Part shown: one piece after another, positions 1-8,310 of the stretch
Layout of the letters: each line of letters opens with the position of its first letter
Numbering within the stretch: the stretch's first letter is position 1
Source: CAWBCI01 sp963787195
GTDB taxonomy: Bacteria > Bacteroidota > Bacteroidia > Bacteroidales > JAGOPY01
NCBI GenBank assembly: GCA_963787195.1
Contig: CAWBCI010000061.1
Coordinates: 62,001 to 126,000 of the forward strand
Length of the DNA: 64,000 bases
Reading direction: 5' to 3'
Position numbers and translations under genes: made by a program
The notes under the pieces: generated by a model
What the model was told of the DNA's origin: nothing
What the model saw: only the letters and a program-made list of their open reading frames with translations
Database searches by the model: none

Positions 1-1
1 A

Positions 2-70
2 CCGGTCCACCATGAAGGGGGCTCCACCCGGATATTATCTGACTGGCTGAATGAAAAAAAAGGTAAATAA
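2..70 (+). CDS. C-terminal tail of an upstream gene (partial)
   Basis: An open frame enters from the left edge and ends with TAA at 68-70. The last 22 residues include HHEGGSTRILSDWLNEKK, which reads like a normal soluble C-terminus (charged, no low complexity), but it is too short to assign a family. The following 660 bases have no convincing gene, so this would be the end of that transcription unit. It could also be a chance frame. Confidence 0.35.
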   Translation, partial: PVHHEGGSTRILSDWLNEKKGK

Positions 71-162
71 AGGATTATCAGGAGGAAAAAGTATCTCATT
101 CTGATCATAATATTCCGGATAATTAGATAATGTGATGACTACTACAAAGATAGGGAATTCAA

Positions 163-228
163 CGATGCATTGAACATTGAACATCGATGCATTGAACATT
201 GAACATCGATGCATTGAACATTGAACAA
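163..228. repeat. 22-bp tandem repeat, three units
   Basis: Three head-to-tail copies (163-184, 185-206, 207-228) of a 22-bp unit beginning CGATGCATTGAAC. Each unit contains the heptamer ATTGAAC twice, so the array is built from 7-bp steps plus an 8-bp spacer. There are no spacers of unique sequence, so it is not a CRISPR array. Confidence 0.85.
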
Positions 229-266
229 TTATGAATAGCAAAAAGCACTATCAAAGCAAAACCCTT

Positions 267-304
267 GTACCGACAGGTCGCGACCTGTCGGTACGGACCT
301 GTCG
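267..304. repeat. Palindromic GTCGCGAC-core element, copy 1
   Basis: Bases 267-294 form a perfect 28-bp palindrome centred on GGTCGCGACC, and 295-304 repeat one arm (GGACCTGTCG). The same GGTCGCGACC core occurs twice at 41219-41266, 41 kb away. The GC-rich palindrome stands out in AT-rich surroundings and resembles REP-type intergenic palindromes. Confidence 0.75.
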
Positions 305-439
305 TAATAATAAAAACAACAGGATCCTCCAATCATAAGCAACTAATCCTGAACCATCCATCATAATTATCAACAAATGCGTATTAATAACTATTTGGAC
401 TGACCGCAATAAATCATAAAATAATAGCGTAACATTACG

Positions 440-565
440 AGAGAATACAAGATGGCCACTTGTTTTTAAGGTCTGGTAGCTGTTAGAGTCAGATTCGTAA
501 TAGCAGAGAAACTTCCAGGCTTCAATCTTGGGAAGCCCTTCCGATTTGGAAGGGCTTCCTCATTT
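440..565 (+). ncRNA. Possible small structured RNA ending in a terminator
   Basis: A stem can form between 479-485 (GCTGTTA) and 498-504 (TAATAGC, one G-U pair). It is followed by a choice of pairings: 512-516 CTTCC with 531-535 GGAAG, or 531-542 with 548-559 in the terminator. There is no open frame and no clear -7 box at its 5' end, so the start is a guess. It could equally be the untranslated tail of a longer transcript. I cannot match it to a known RNA family. Confidence 0.25.
531..565 (+). terminator. Rho-independent terminator-like hairpin
   Basis: A perfect 12-bp stem (531-542 GGAAGCCCTTCC with 548-559) and a 5-base loop are followed by TCATTTTAT. It is the strongest terminator-like structure in the window, yet no gene lies just upstream, which suggests a non-coding transcript or a very long 3' tail. 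Confidence 0.65.
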
Positions 566-639
566 TATCCACTTAAATAAACCAAAGAATTAATCTTTAG
601 ATAAAGTAATCAATGGAGGCCGGTACTAATTTAAATTAT

Positions 640-647
640 TATTTTTG
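640..647 (+). promoter_or_regulatory. Bacteroidota -7 box for the GH13 gene
   Basis: TATTTTTG matches the TAnnTTTG -7 consensus of the Bacteroidota primary sigma factor. It lies 90 bases before the GH13 start. No clear TTTG -33 element is seen at the usual spacing. Confidence 0.4.
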
Positions 648-736
648 TAGAATTAGATTATGTGACCGTCGAATTGGTAGGTAATAACTAAGCCAGGTCA
701 TTAGCTTACCGGATATAATCATAAAAAAGTTTTATT

Positions 737-2464
737 ATGCAGTATACTGATGAGTCATCTGCTTTTATTAGTATTTGGAAAGAATTATACCCTTCCCAAA
801 CCGGGAAACTCCTTGCTGATTTCACCGGGGAACTCAGGAAAATAAAAACTGCACTGCTATCCGGGGCCCCGGAAGCAGGATGGTACAAAGATGCCATTGT
901 TTATTCCCTTTATGTTGATTTATTCAATAATGATTTTCAAGGACTTGAAGATAAACTGGATTATCTTGCCGGGCTGGGTGTAAATTGCCTCTGGCTTTTG
1001 CCTATCCTGGATTCCCCTATGCGTGATGCCGGCTTTGACATCAGTAATTACCGTCGTATACGACCTGACTTGCTGGACCTTCCCGGGGATTTCGATGCCG
1101 TAGAACAGGATAAAATCTTCCGGAATTTCATGGAAAAAGCCCACCGGAAAGGTATAAGGGTCATTTTCGATATTGCACTGAATCATACCTCCGATCAGCA
1201 TCCATGGTTCATCGAATCACGCAAATCCGGTGAAAATCCATATCGTGATTATTATATCTGGAATAAGGATGATAAAAAATATCAACAAGCCCGAATCATT
1301 TTTAAAGGAATAGAAAAAAGTAACTGGAAGAAAGAAGGAGAAGAATACTTTTTTCACCGTTTCTTTGATTTCCAGCCTGATCTGAATTACCGAAACCCGG
1401 AAGTCTTACTTGAAATGTCGCGGAATATGCTGTTCTGGCTCGAAAGAGGTGCCGACGGCTTTCGTGCCGATGCAATTCCGTATATATGGAAAGAAGATGG
1501 AACCGATTGTGAAAACCTTCCCCCGACCCATGCTATCGTCCGCTTTTTCCGGGCAGTTCTTGACTATGTGAGACCGAACACCTTGTTGCTCGCGGAAGCA
1601 TGTCAGAAACCTAAAGAGGTTGTGAAATATTTCGGCAAAGGGGATGAATGCCATGCGGGATATCATTTTCCACTTATGCCCCAGATGTTCAAGGCTGTAA
1701 AGATGGAAAGCCGGGAACCAATTCAGCATATCCTTAGTCCTGCAGTAACTCCTGAGATACCGGAAGCATGCCAGTGGTTTACTTTCCTGCGCCTCCATGA
1801 TGAACTTAGCCTCGAACTTGTTTACGTTACCGAAAATGACCGGAAATATATTCATGATAACTATTGCCTGAATCCGGAATGGGATTTCCGCCAGGGACAG
1901 GGCATATCAGCCCGTCTTTCGGAACTTATGGAGCGCAACCCAGCAAAGATCGGTCTTATTTATTCGATTATGCTGACATTGCCGGGAACACCTGTTATTT
2001 ATTACGGGGATGAATTCGGAAAATTGAACGACCAGGATTATTACCGTGAAATGATCCGGCTCACCGGGAAAGACGACACGCGTTTTTTAGTCAGAGGACG
2101 TCTTGACTGGGATAGTATTGAGAAGGATCTGGAGGATGACGAAAGTCTCGCTGCAAGGGTTTTTGGACAGCTCAATAAGATGATAGAAGTGCGAAAGGAA
2201 CATCCGGCTTTTGGGAGGGGTGAAATTGAATGGCTCACAGAGAACCTTCCAGTTCATATCCTTGGCTATTACCGGACTCTGGGAGATGATCGTATCCTGG
2301 TATTGCAGAATCTTTCATCCGAAACCCAGCAATTCAGTATGCCGGGTTTCCGTCTGCATAATACCATGGACTTACTTGGAAACGAAATATCAAGTGGGCC
2401 GGGGCTGAAATCCTATTATCTGGAGCCCCATGCTTATCATTGGATAAAAATTCAACCTTCATAA
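737..2464 (+). CDS. GH13 alpha-amylase-family enzyme, trehalose-synthase-like
   Basis: This 575-residue GH13 enzyme acts on alpha-glucosidic sugars. All four GH13 motifs are visible: DIALNH at 145-150, GFRADAIPYI with nucleophile D245, LLAEACQ with acid/base E287, and LRLHDEL with H354-D355. The LRLHDELSLE block followed by a long helical insert and GTPVIYYGDEFG resembles trehalose synthase (TreS, maltose/trehalose isomerisation) more than secreted amylases. No signal peptide is seen, so it is cytoplasmic. It starts the unit with the HAD-GH65 gene 16 bases downstream, so a role in interconverting or degrading a disaccharide is likely. The exact substrate is not decided by sequence; an alpha-glucosidase is the alternative. 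Confidence 0.85.
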   Translation: MQYTDESSAFISIWKELYPSQTGKLLADFTGELRKIKTALLSGAPEAGWYKDAIVYSLYVDLFNNDFQGLEDKLDYLAGLGVNCLWLLPILDSPMRDAGFDISNYRRIRPDLLDLPGDFDAVEQDKIFRNFMEKAHRKGIRVIFDIALNHTSDQHPWFIESRKSGENPYRDYYIWNKDDKKYQQARIIFKGIEKSNWKKEGEEYFFHRFFDFQPDLNYRNPEVLLEMSRNMLFWLERGADGFRADAIPYIWKEDGTDCENLPPTHAIVRFFRAVLDYVRPNTLLLAEACQKPKEVVKYFGKGDECHAGYHFPLMPQMFKAVKMESREPIQHILSPAVTPEIPEACQWFTFLRLHDELSLELVYVTENDRKYIHDNYCLNPEWDFRQGQGISARLSELMERNPAKIGLIYSIMLTLPGTPVIYYGDEFGKLNDQDYYREMIRLTGKDDTRFLVRGRLDWDSIEKDLEDDESLAARVFGQLNKMIEVRKEHPAFGRGEIEWLTENLPVHILGYYRTLGDDRILVLQNLSSETQQFSMPGFRLHNTMDLLGNEISSGPGLKSYYLEPHAYHWIKIQPS

Positions 2465-2480
2465 AGAAAATTTAAACAAT

Positions 2481-5400
2481 ATGCCATATAAACACCTGGA
2501 AGCTGTAATTTTTGACCTGGACGGAGTAATCACCAAAACCGCCCTCGTTCATAGTGCCGCCTGGAAACAAATGTTTGATTCCTATCTGAAAGAAAGACAG
2601 GGAAAAAATGGCGGAAATTTCATGGAATTCAGCCATGAACATGATTATCTGAAATATGTCGACGGAAAACCCCGTTATGAGGGGGTTAAGTCCTTCCTGG
2701 AATCCAGGAATATCAGCCTGCCTTATGGAGACCCCTCTGATCCCCCGGAAAAGGAGACTATATGCGGAATCGGTAACCGAAAAAATATTGCTTTTAATGA
2801 GGTCCTTAAGAAAGAAGGGGTGGAAGTGTATGATTCCACCGTGTTTCTTATCAGGCAGTTAAAAGAAGAAGGCATACATGTGGGCGTGGCCTCTTCAAGT
2901 AAAAATTGCAGGGTAGTTCTTGAAGCTGCGGGTTTGCTTGATCTTTTCGAGACCCGGATCGACGGGGAAGTTTCAGCAGAACTCGGTTTAAAGGGAAAAC
3001 CCGAGCCTGATATTTTCACTACGGCTGCCGACCGGCTTGGAGTCACTTATGACAAAGCTGTTGTGGTGGAAGATGCTGTATCAGGAGTGCAGGCCGGAAA
3101 GAAAGGCAATTTCGGCCTGGTATTGGGAATTGCCCGGGAAGGGAATGAAAAGGAGCTGTTAAAAAATGGAGCTGATCTCGTGGTAAATGATATCGGTGAA
3201 ATAGGTTTATTTGATTTGAAGGAATGGTTCCGTCAAAGTCTTGACAAAGACAATTGGAGGCTTATTTATCATGATTATGAGCCGGGAAAGGAAAAATCAA
3301 GGGAATCATTGATGGCCGTGGGAAATGGATATTTTGTCACACGTGGCGCCATGGAAGAAAGCGAAGCTGGTACCTACAATTACCCGGGCACCTATATGGC
3401 CGGTGTATACAATCGCCTCATTTCGGAAGTAGGCGGCAGAAAAGTCGAAAATGAGGACCTGGTGAACCTTATAAACTGGCTACCCGTGAGTTTCAGGATT
3501 GGGGACGACGATTGGCTGGATATCAATAATGTGGAGATCGTTGATATAAGGCGAACATTGAATTTAAATAATGGTGTACTTTGCAGAAACCTGGTGATCA
3601 AAGATGCCAGGGGCAGGATAACAAGGATAGATACAAAACGCCTGGCAAGTATGGATGACCCTCATCTGGCAGCAATTGAGTATAGTCTCAAAGCTGTGAA
3701 TTATTCAGACCGCATCAGTATCCGTTCAGGTTTGCATGGAGATCATATCAATGATGGCGTGGAAAGATACCGTGATTTAAATCAACATCACATCGAACCT
3801 CTATCACAGGGAACCTCCGGCAACCTTCAATACCTGGAGGTAAAAACCACCGAAATCGGGAATAAAGACTGCGGCGGCGGCATTGCTTTATTTGCAGGTC
3901 AAAGGAACCCTGCCTGATGCCATCTTCATTGATTCCTCATCCAACGGGCGTTCGATATTAGAATCCGGTATAGAGGCGAAAGAAGGAAAAGCTATTGTGC
4001 TGCACAAAATCGTAAGTATTTTTCGCTCAGATGAATATATCAGCGATCCTTTGGAAGCAGCCCGCACGCTTGTAGAAAAAAATATCAATTTCAATGAGGT
4101 GCTTGCTGCTTCGGAACATGCCTGGGAAAAAATCTGGGACCGGATTGACATGAGAATTGAAGGTGACCGTCTTGCCCAGAAAATGCTCCGTTTGCATCTT
4201 TATCATCTGATGATAACGGCCTCTCCAATCAGTGCCCATATAGATGCCGGAATTCCGGCTCGTGGACTGCACGGCGAAGCATACCGCGGTCATATTTTCT
4301 GGGACGAACTTTTTATTCTTCCTGTTTATAATATTCAATACCCCGATACTGCCCGTGCTTCCCTGATGTATCGTTACCGCCGCCTTGACGAGGCACGGAA
4401 ATATGCCCGGGAGAATGGCTTTGAGGGTGCAATGTATCCCTGGCAAAGCGGCAGCAGCGGACGTGAAGAAACGCAGATACTTCATCTGAACCCGGTTTCA
4501 GGAGAATGGGGTGAAGATTATAGTTCCCTCCAACGCCATGTTTCCCTGGCTATAGCTTATAATATCTGGCAATATTATCATGTGACCCATGACCTTGATT
4601 TCCTTAGTAATTACGGAGCGGAAATGTTCCTCGAAATCTGCAGTTTCTGGGCAGGCAAATGTGAATTGGATCATGAAACTGGCCGCTATTCCATAAGCGG
4701 AGTCATGGGGCCCGATGAATTTCATGAGAAGTACCCGGATTCCAAACAGGGCGGACTAAAAGACAATGCTTATACGAACCTCATGCTTGCATGGGCATTT
4801 GAAAAAGCCCCCCTGATACTGAATATCTTACCAAAAATAGCCGTTCAGGCCCTTCTCGATAAAACCGGGATAAAAGAATCGGAAATCCGGAATTGGGAAA
4901 CGATCAGGCGGAAGTTGAGGCTGGTGATTTCCCCGTCAGGAGATAGCTCTTCAAAAGATATCCCCGAAGGTATTATTGCCCAATATGACGGCTATTTTGC
5001 CCTTAAAGAACTTGACTGGAAAGCATACCATGAAAAATATGGAAATGTTTACCGCATGGATCGCATCCTGAAATCGGAAGGCAAATCGCCAGATGATTAT
5101 AAGGTTTCAAAACAGGCCGACACACTGATGATTTTCTATAACCTGGAAAAGCAGGAAGTTGATTCATTATTGAAGGATATGGGATACGATATGCCGGATG
5201 ATTATCTCCTGAAAAACATGAAATATTACCTTGCACGTACTTCCCACGGTTCAACTCTCAGTCGTGTAGTGCATGCCCGTCTGGCTAATATGATAGGCGA
5301 AAAGAAAAACGGATGGAAGCTTTATCTGGATGCTCTCACAAGTGATTACGAAGACATGCAGGGTGGAACTACGGCTGAGGGTATACATACAGGAGTAATG

Positions 5401-5667
5401 GCCGGGACAGTCTTGATAGCGATGACTGCATATGCAGGTCTGAACCTCAATGGAGAGATGGCACGCTTCAAACCCGCATTGCCTGTGCACTGGAAAAAAT
5501 TCAGCTTTGGTTTTGATTTTACCGGGAATGAGTATGAATGTGAGATTTCACAGGAAAGTATGAGGATCAGGATTGAAAGTAAAGGCAAAGTGAGACTTCC
5601 TATTGAACTTTGCGGAAAGGTTTTAAATGTTGTGACAGGTGAATGGAATGAATTTAAGTTTTGTTAA
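2481..5667 (+). CDS. HAD beta-phosphoglucomutase fused to GH65 phosphorylase, frameshifted
   Basis: Two overlapping frames (2481-3917 and 3883-5667) are the halves of one fused protein of about 1,062 residues. Residues 1-230 are a beta-phosphoglucomutase-like HAD domain (FDLDGV at 11-16). From about 245 on is a GH65 inverting disaccharide phosphorylase (trehalose, maltose or kojibiose type), with GPDEFHE carrying the general acid (Glu codon 4717-4719) and the phosphate-site motif HGSTLS near 5248. Phosphorolysis yields beta-glucose 1-phosphate, which the HAD half would turn into glucose 6-phosphate. The total length is 3n+1, so one extra base lies within about 3883-3917. Both halves are otherwise intact, so an assembly error or a recent lesion is likely. 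Cytoplasmic. Confidence 0.85.
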
Positions 5668-5708
5668 TTTCCAATCTGAATACAATTTATTATAATTTGG
5701 AGGATATT

Positions 5709-5716
5709 TATTTTTG
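5709..5716 (+). promoter_or_regulatory. -7 box before the uridine-kinase-like gene
   Basis: TATTTTTG lies 28 bases before the ATG at 5745, in the 77-base gap after the GH65 gene. It suggests that the kinase can be transcribed separately as well as by read-through. Confidence 0.4.
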
Positions 5717-5744
5717 AAGGGATAAATTTAATAATCTGAAAGTC

Positions 5745-6380
5745 ATGCTTGGGGATGTATTGTTAATAACAGACAAACACCGGGAAGCCGGTGAAATCAT
5801 CATTAATTATATCCTGAAAAACAGGAAGGATAAAATGATGATTGGGATATCAGGGGAAAGTGGTTCAGGAAAATCTGAACTGGCACATGTTATCGCCAAA
5901 GGTTTAAGAAAACATGGCATCATGGCCAAACCCATCCATATCGATAATTATTATCGCATCCTTCCCCTCGAAAGAACCGAATGGCGCATGAGCCACGGAA
6001 TAGAGAATGTGGTGGGATACGGAGAATACGATTGGGATACTATTTATAGAAATATAGAAGATTTCAAAAACAATTCTAAGGCCACCATGCCCTGCATCGA
6101 CCTGGTCACCGAACAGGTTGATACACTCATCACCGATTTCAAGGGGATAGATATGCTTATTATCGACGGGCTTTATGCTATAAAAACAGATAAACTGGAC
6201 CTGAGGGTATTCATTGAACTAACTTACCATGAAACCAAGAAAGCCCAGGTAGTCCGTGGCAAAGAACCTCAGAATGAATACCGCATGGCCGTGCTGGAAC
6301 AGGAACATAAAATGGTGCAGGCACTTAAAGATTCAGCAGATATTCTGATCGGTATGCAGTATGATGTAAAAATTAAATAA
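5745..6380 (+). CDS. P-loop kinase of the uridine kinase family
   Basis: A 211-residue soluble protein with a Walker A motif GESGSGKS near residue 38, a D-N-Y-Y substrate-loop motif (HIDNYY) and a Walker-B-like LIIDGLYA segment, as in uridine kinase/phosphoribulokinase-like enzymes. The family phosphorylates uridine, pantothenate or sugars. The substrate here is unknown, but the position directly after the HAD-GH65 phosphorylase gene suggests a sugar or nucleoside linked to that pathway. The gene ends 20 bases from the convergent MFS gene. The N-terminal 27 residues before the P-loop strand are longer than usual; ATGs at 5835 and 5838 would give a shorter protein. Confidence 0.7.
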   Translation: MLGDVLLITDKHREAGEIIINYILKNRKDKMMIGISGESGSGKSELAHVIAKGLRKHGIMAKPIHIDNYYRILPLERTEWRMSHGIENVVGYGEYDWDTIYRNIEDFKNNSKATMPCIDLVTEQVDTLITDFKGIDMLIIDGLYAIKTDKLDLRVFIELTYHETKKAQVVRGKEPQNEYRMAVLEQEHKMVQALKDSADILIGMQYDVKIK

Positions 6381-6400
6381 TACTATTTCCCCTGCTTTCT

Positions 6401-8150
6401 TCATTCCTTAATAGGTGCATCTACATCTTTCACAAACAAAACCAGGACGGCAGCAATGAACATAGAAACTCCGCCGAGTACAAGTGCAAAAATAGGCTGA
6501 CCATCAGCCACATGTCTTACAAAAAATCCAAGTATAGTTGCAGCCAGTATTTGAGGGATCACGATGAAGAAATTGAAGATCCCCATATAGGTTCCCATCT
6601 TATGCTGGGGTAATGATCCGGTCAGGATAGCGTAGGGCATGGCCAGAATTGAAGCCCAGGCAAGCCCTATCCCCAGCTCAGAAATCATAAGCACTTTAGG
6701 ATTGGCGATAAGATAAAAAGATACCAGGCTGATCCCTCCTACTACCAGGCTAAATGCATGTACTGTTTTACGGTTTGTTCTCGCCGCCAGCCATATCAGG
6801 AAAAAAGCCATAATAGCCGCGAAACCATTATAAACAGCCATCAGTACTCCTACCCAGTCGGCTCCTTTATTATACTCTTGTTGTATATGCAACATGCGCT
6901 GCATCAGGCCCTCATCAAGCTGCAGCATTTCCTGTTTCTTCTGATCCGAGAAAAACTGTACAACACGCATGGTAGCTACTACATTCTTTCCTTTGTCAAA
7001 TCTATGTTTTCATTTCATTCAAATCTGTCCTGACCCCGGCAGTATTATCCCACATACCAGTATCGGGCATAGTGGATATCTTTTCAAACGCGCTTTCCAG
7101 CCCCTTGAAAGACTGCGTATCCATTTTCATATCATACTTGGTAGTCGTAACGCCGGCAGTAGTATAAATCCACATGGCAAAGAGGGCAAACCAGGAAAAG
7201 AACTGGACCAATGCCAGTTGTTTCATAGTCTGGGGCATCTTGAACAAATCATTGATAACCGTTACAAAACCGTTTTCTACTGTACCATTCCTGATCATCA
7301 GGCCGGTAAATAATTGTACCAGGCCAAAAACCATAAGGCCGATACCAAGAATATAGAGTTCAGCCTCAAGTTTGTAATAATAGATAAGGCCGCTCATGAC
7401 GGCCCCGGCCATCAGCCATATATAGCTGCTCCGCACAAAGCTTTCTGCCGGCAATATTTCATCGGCTACCGGGAGGAATTCTCCATCATCTCCTTTTTGG
7501 ACAGAAGCAAATTCAGCCATTTCTTTGGGTGAATATTCTTTGCTCCTCATGACAGTCCAGACAACTGCAAGGAAAAATACTATGGCCCCAATATAGAATG
7601 ATAGTTTGACAGAAAGTGGTATAATCCCTTCAGGTGCAGTATTCGGGATGTTCAACCATTGAGTCATGATATAAGGCAGGGCAGAAGCCACAACCGCCCC
7701 TGTACCTATAAAAAAGCTCTGCATAGCGAAACCGGTAGTACGTTGCCTAGAAGGAAGCATATCCCCGACAAATGCCCTGAAAGGTTCCATCGAAACATTG
7801 ATTGAAGCATCCATTACCCAGAGCATCCCGGCCGCAACCCAAAGTACAGGTGAATTAGGCATGATCAGTAAGGCCAGTGAAGCAAGTATGGCTCCCGTCA
7901 AAAAATAAGGCCTCCTGCGCCCCAGGCGGTTCCAGGTATTGTCACTCATATGACCTATGATGGGTTGTATGATCAAGCCGGTAACAGGGGCCGCAATCCA
8001 GAGTATAGGAATATTGTCAACACTCGCCCCGAGAGTTTCAAAAATCCGGCTCACATTGGCGTTCTGCAAAGCAAATCCGAATTGTATCCCTAAAAATCCG
8101 AAACTCATATTCCAGATCTGCCAGAAAGATAAACGGGGTTTTTGTTTCAT
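6401..8150 (-). CDS. MFS sugar porter (SLC45/GPH-like), frameshifted
   Basis: The minus-strand frames 7002-8150 (382 aa) and 6401-6970 (189 aa) are the N- and C-terminal parts of one major facilitator of about 583 residues. The first part begins MKQKPRLSFWQIWNMSFGF and has DNTWNRLGRRRPY between helices 2 and 3, typical of SLC45/GPH-like disaccharide porters. The second part holds the last helices. Total length is 3n+1. The frames switch near a TTTT run at 7007-7010 (AAAA on the coding strand), where removing one base joins them. A hydrophilic insert of about 60 residues sits at the junction. It is convergent with the GH13/GH65/kinase genes and probably imports their disaccharide across the inner membrane. 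Confidence 0.8.
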
Positions 8151-8275
8151 TGGAATGGCTTTATGAATTGTATTACAATGATAAGGAATAATTGAAAGAT
8201 CTCAAAGTATAGAAGTCTTAAATGCGAAAGTCACTTTGGAGCACGATTCAATCATTAAAATAACTGATTAAATTT

Positions 8276-8283
8276 TAACTTTG
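8276..8283 (+). promoter_or_regulatory. -7 box that fixes the beta-mannosidase start
   Basis: TAACTTTG matches the TAnnTTTG consensus. The in-frame TTG at 8281 lies inside this box, so it cannot be the start codon of a transcript made here. The ATG at 8311 leaves a leader of about 20 bases. Confidence 0.6.
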
Positions 8284-8310
8284 GATACTTATCCTGAGAT
8301 ATCTGAATGT

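Larger units (their letters stand above)
71..736. other. Long intergenic region with repeats and hairpins
   Basis: No convincing gene is seen in these 666 bases. In order it holds a 22-bp tandem repeat (163-228), a 28-bp perfect palindrome (267-294), an AT-rich stretch, a possible structured RNA ending in a strong terminator hairpin (about 440-565), and a -7 promoter box for the GH13 gene (640-647). Short antisense frames here have no protein-like features. Confidence 0.6.

Noticed and set aside
163..228. CRISPR-like short repeats
   Set aside because: The units are directly adjacent with no unique spacers and no cas genes nearby; it is a simple tandem repeat.
1406..1855. Long antisense frames inside the GH13 gene and others
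   Set aside because: They mirror conserved coding sequence on the other strand and show no family features of their own.
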